A stretch of DNA of 62,560 bases, from NCBI GenBank assembly GCA_035566435.1, contig DATMRF010000025.1, forward strand, positions 1 through 62,560, given 5' to 3'. The notes beneath the pieces were generated by a model. That model did no database searches. It saw nothing but the letters and a program-made list of their open reading frames with translations, and was not told the origin of the DNA. Each line of letters starts with the position of its first letter. The stretch's first letter is position 1. This DNA is from DATMRF01 sp035566435 (lineage in GTDB: Bacteria > Verrucomicrobiota > Verrucomicrobiia > Limisphaerales > UBA8199). A program made the position numbers and the translations under genes. Below, in pieces: positions 61,982-62,560 of this stretch.

Positions 61982-62560
61982 TTAAGAAACCAATCGTCTC
62001 CAGGCGCCCTGCCAGGGGTAAAGGAGCACGGAACGGACCATCAACCGTTTGACCCGACGGCGGCTGACGCTAATGCGGCGCTGAGGGTCGAGCACGTTGT
62101 TCGCCCAAAGCAGCCTAAGCGTTTCATGGCCGATGAGGACAGGCCAGGCACACGCCAGCCGCACGCGGATGTTGCCGCGGGGCAGGGCATTGGTGTAGGC
62201 CCAACCCGCCTGCAAATGGAAATCGGCCTTGGTGAGGTAGTCGTTATAGGCCGGGCGCAGCCGCGGCTCATTTCCGGGCCGGAGCAGTTCCACGGGTTGC
62301 AGGTTGCAACTGGCCAGGCGTTCGGTGGGGAGATAACAGCGGCCCTGGCGCAGGTCCGCCGGCAAATCACGCAGGATATTGACCAATTGCAATCCTTTCC
62401 CAAATCTCACGCTCTGGGCCAGCAGCCAGGAATCCTTTAGATATGCTTGTGGAAAAAGGTGCGCGCGGCAGAGCCGGGTCCAGAACTCGCCGACGCAGCC
62501 GGCCACACGGTAGGTGTAATCATCCAACTCAGCATCTTTCTCCAGGGACTTGATCTGTTC
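61982..62560 (-). CDS. Squalene/presqualene synthase-type enzyme, C-terminal part (start lies beyond the right edge)
   Basis: The 192 visible residues include the trans-isoprenyl-transferase head-to-head synthase motif ELDDYTYRVAGCVGEFWTRL and QLVNILRDLPADLRQGRCYL (second Asp-rich motif, D-x4-D type with L-R-D). The C-terminal helical part follows. HpnC/HpnD-type enzymes make presqualene diphosphate and hydroxysqualene or squalene for hopanoids. Which of these it is cannot be decided without the N-terminus. Together with shc it indicates local hopanoid genes. Confidence 0.8.
   Translation of the reverse strand, partial: EQIKSLEKDAELDDYTYRVAGCVGEFWTRLCRAHLFPQAYLKDSWLLAQSVRFGKGLQLVNILRDLPADLRQGRCYLPTERLASCNLQPVELLRPGNEPRLRPAYNDYLTKADFHLQAGWAYTNALPRGNIRVRLACAWPVLIGHETLRLLWANNVLDPQRRISVSRRRVKRLMVRSVLLYPWQGAWRRLVS

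Overview
The window looks like chromosomal DNA of a member of the Verrucomicrobiota, most likely the Pedosphaera/Limisphaerales (subdivision 3) group. The reasons are high GC and many exported proteins with verrucomicrobial architectures: tandem Ig-like domains, RCC1 repeats, choice-of-anchor-Q beta-helices, a prepilin-like substrate with a DG motif, PQQ-like and WD40 propellers, and S74 tail-fibre-type proteins. A membrane-fused ECF sigma factor and a squalene-hopene cyclase point the same way. No rRNA, tRNA or CRISPR array was seen. The lineage is inferred from gene content, not from a marker gene.

Layout. 0-2.4 kb: the 5' end of an IS1182-type transposase and two small phage-like DNA-binding proteins in repeat-rich DNA. 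2.4-8.1 kb: a vanadium-haloperoxidase-like protein, a conserved unknown protein, then a decayed defence-like patch (hsdM tail, HEPN-like protein, coiled-coil membrane protein). 8.2-21.9 kb: a prepilin-like protein, a 2128-residue Ig/beta-helix/RCC1 surface protein, a HAD phosphatase-like protein, an aldo/keto reductase with an internal deletion, an S74 protein with fifteen 17-residue repeats, and an FG-GAP protein. 22-28 kb: decayed fragments, then a minus-strand group (S9 peptidase, tannase/feruloyl esterase, YceI, GDPD). 28-38 kb: a solitary HigA-type antitoxin carrying a toxin remnant, an MFS pump, a coupled ThuA-isomerase-ThuA operon, an ankyrin protein, an MBL hydrolase and a POT transporter with no usable start codon at its expected N-terminus. 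38-57.8 kb: exported proteins interspersed with a family of about 75-bp inverted-repeat elements, an Lgt homologue, a sigma factor with a membrane tail, and squalene-hopene cyclase. 58-62.6 kb: gene fragments, two related membrane coiled-coil proteins, a DinB-like protein, an ankyrin protein and the 3' part of a squalene/presqualene synthase.

Two things stand out. First, seven related elements (six clear, one weak) lie only between 39.3 and 55.8 kb, all in the same orientation. Pairs of them bracket three minus-strand secreted-protein genes at similar distances, about 50-65 bp beyond the 3' end and 155-235 bp before the 5' end. Second, the same stretch is rich in broken and copied gene pieces. 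At 47.0-47.5 kb a truncated IS1-type transposase, one element, a copy of the 3' end of squalene-hopene cyclase and a copy of the 3' end of the MFS gene (original 17 kb away) are stitched together. Pieces of rhomboid, GNAT, FRG, WD40, ankyrin and aldo/keto reductase genes also lie in the window. The segment therefore looks like an actively rearranging accessory region embedded among housekeeping and surface genes.
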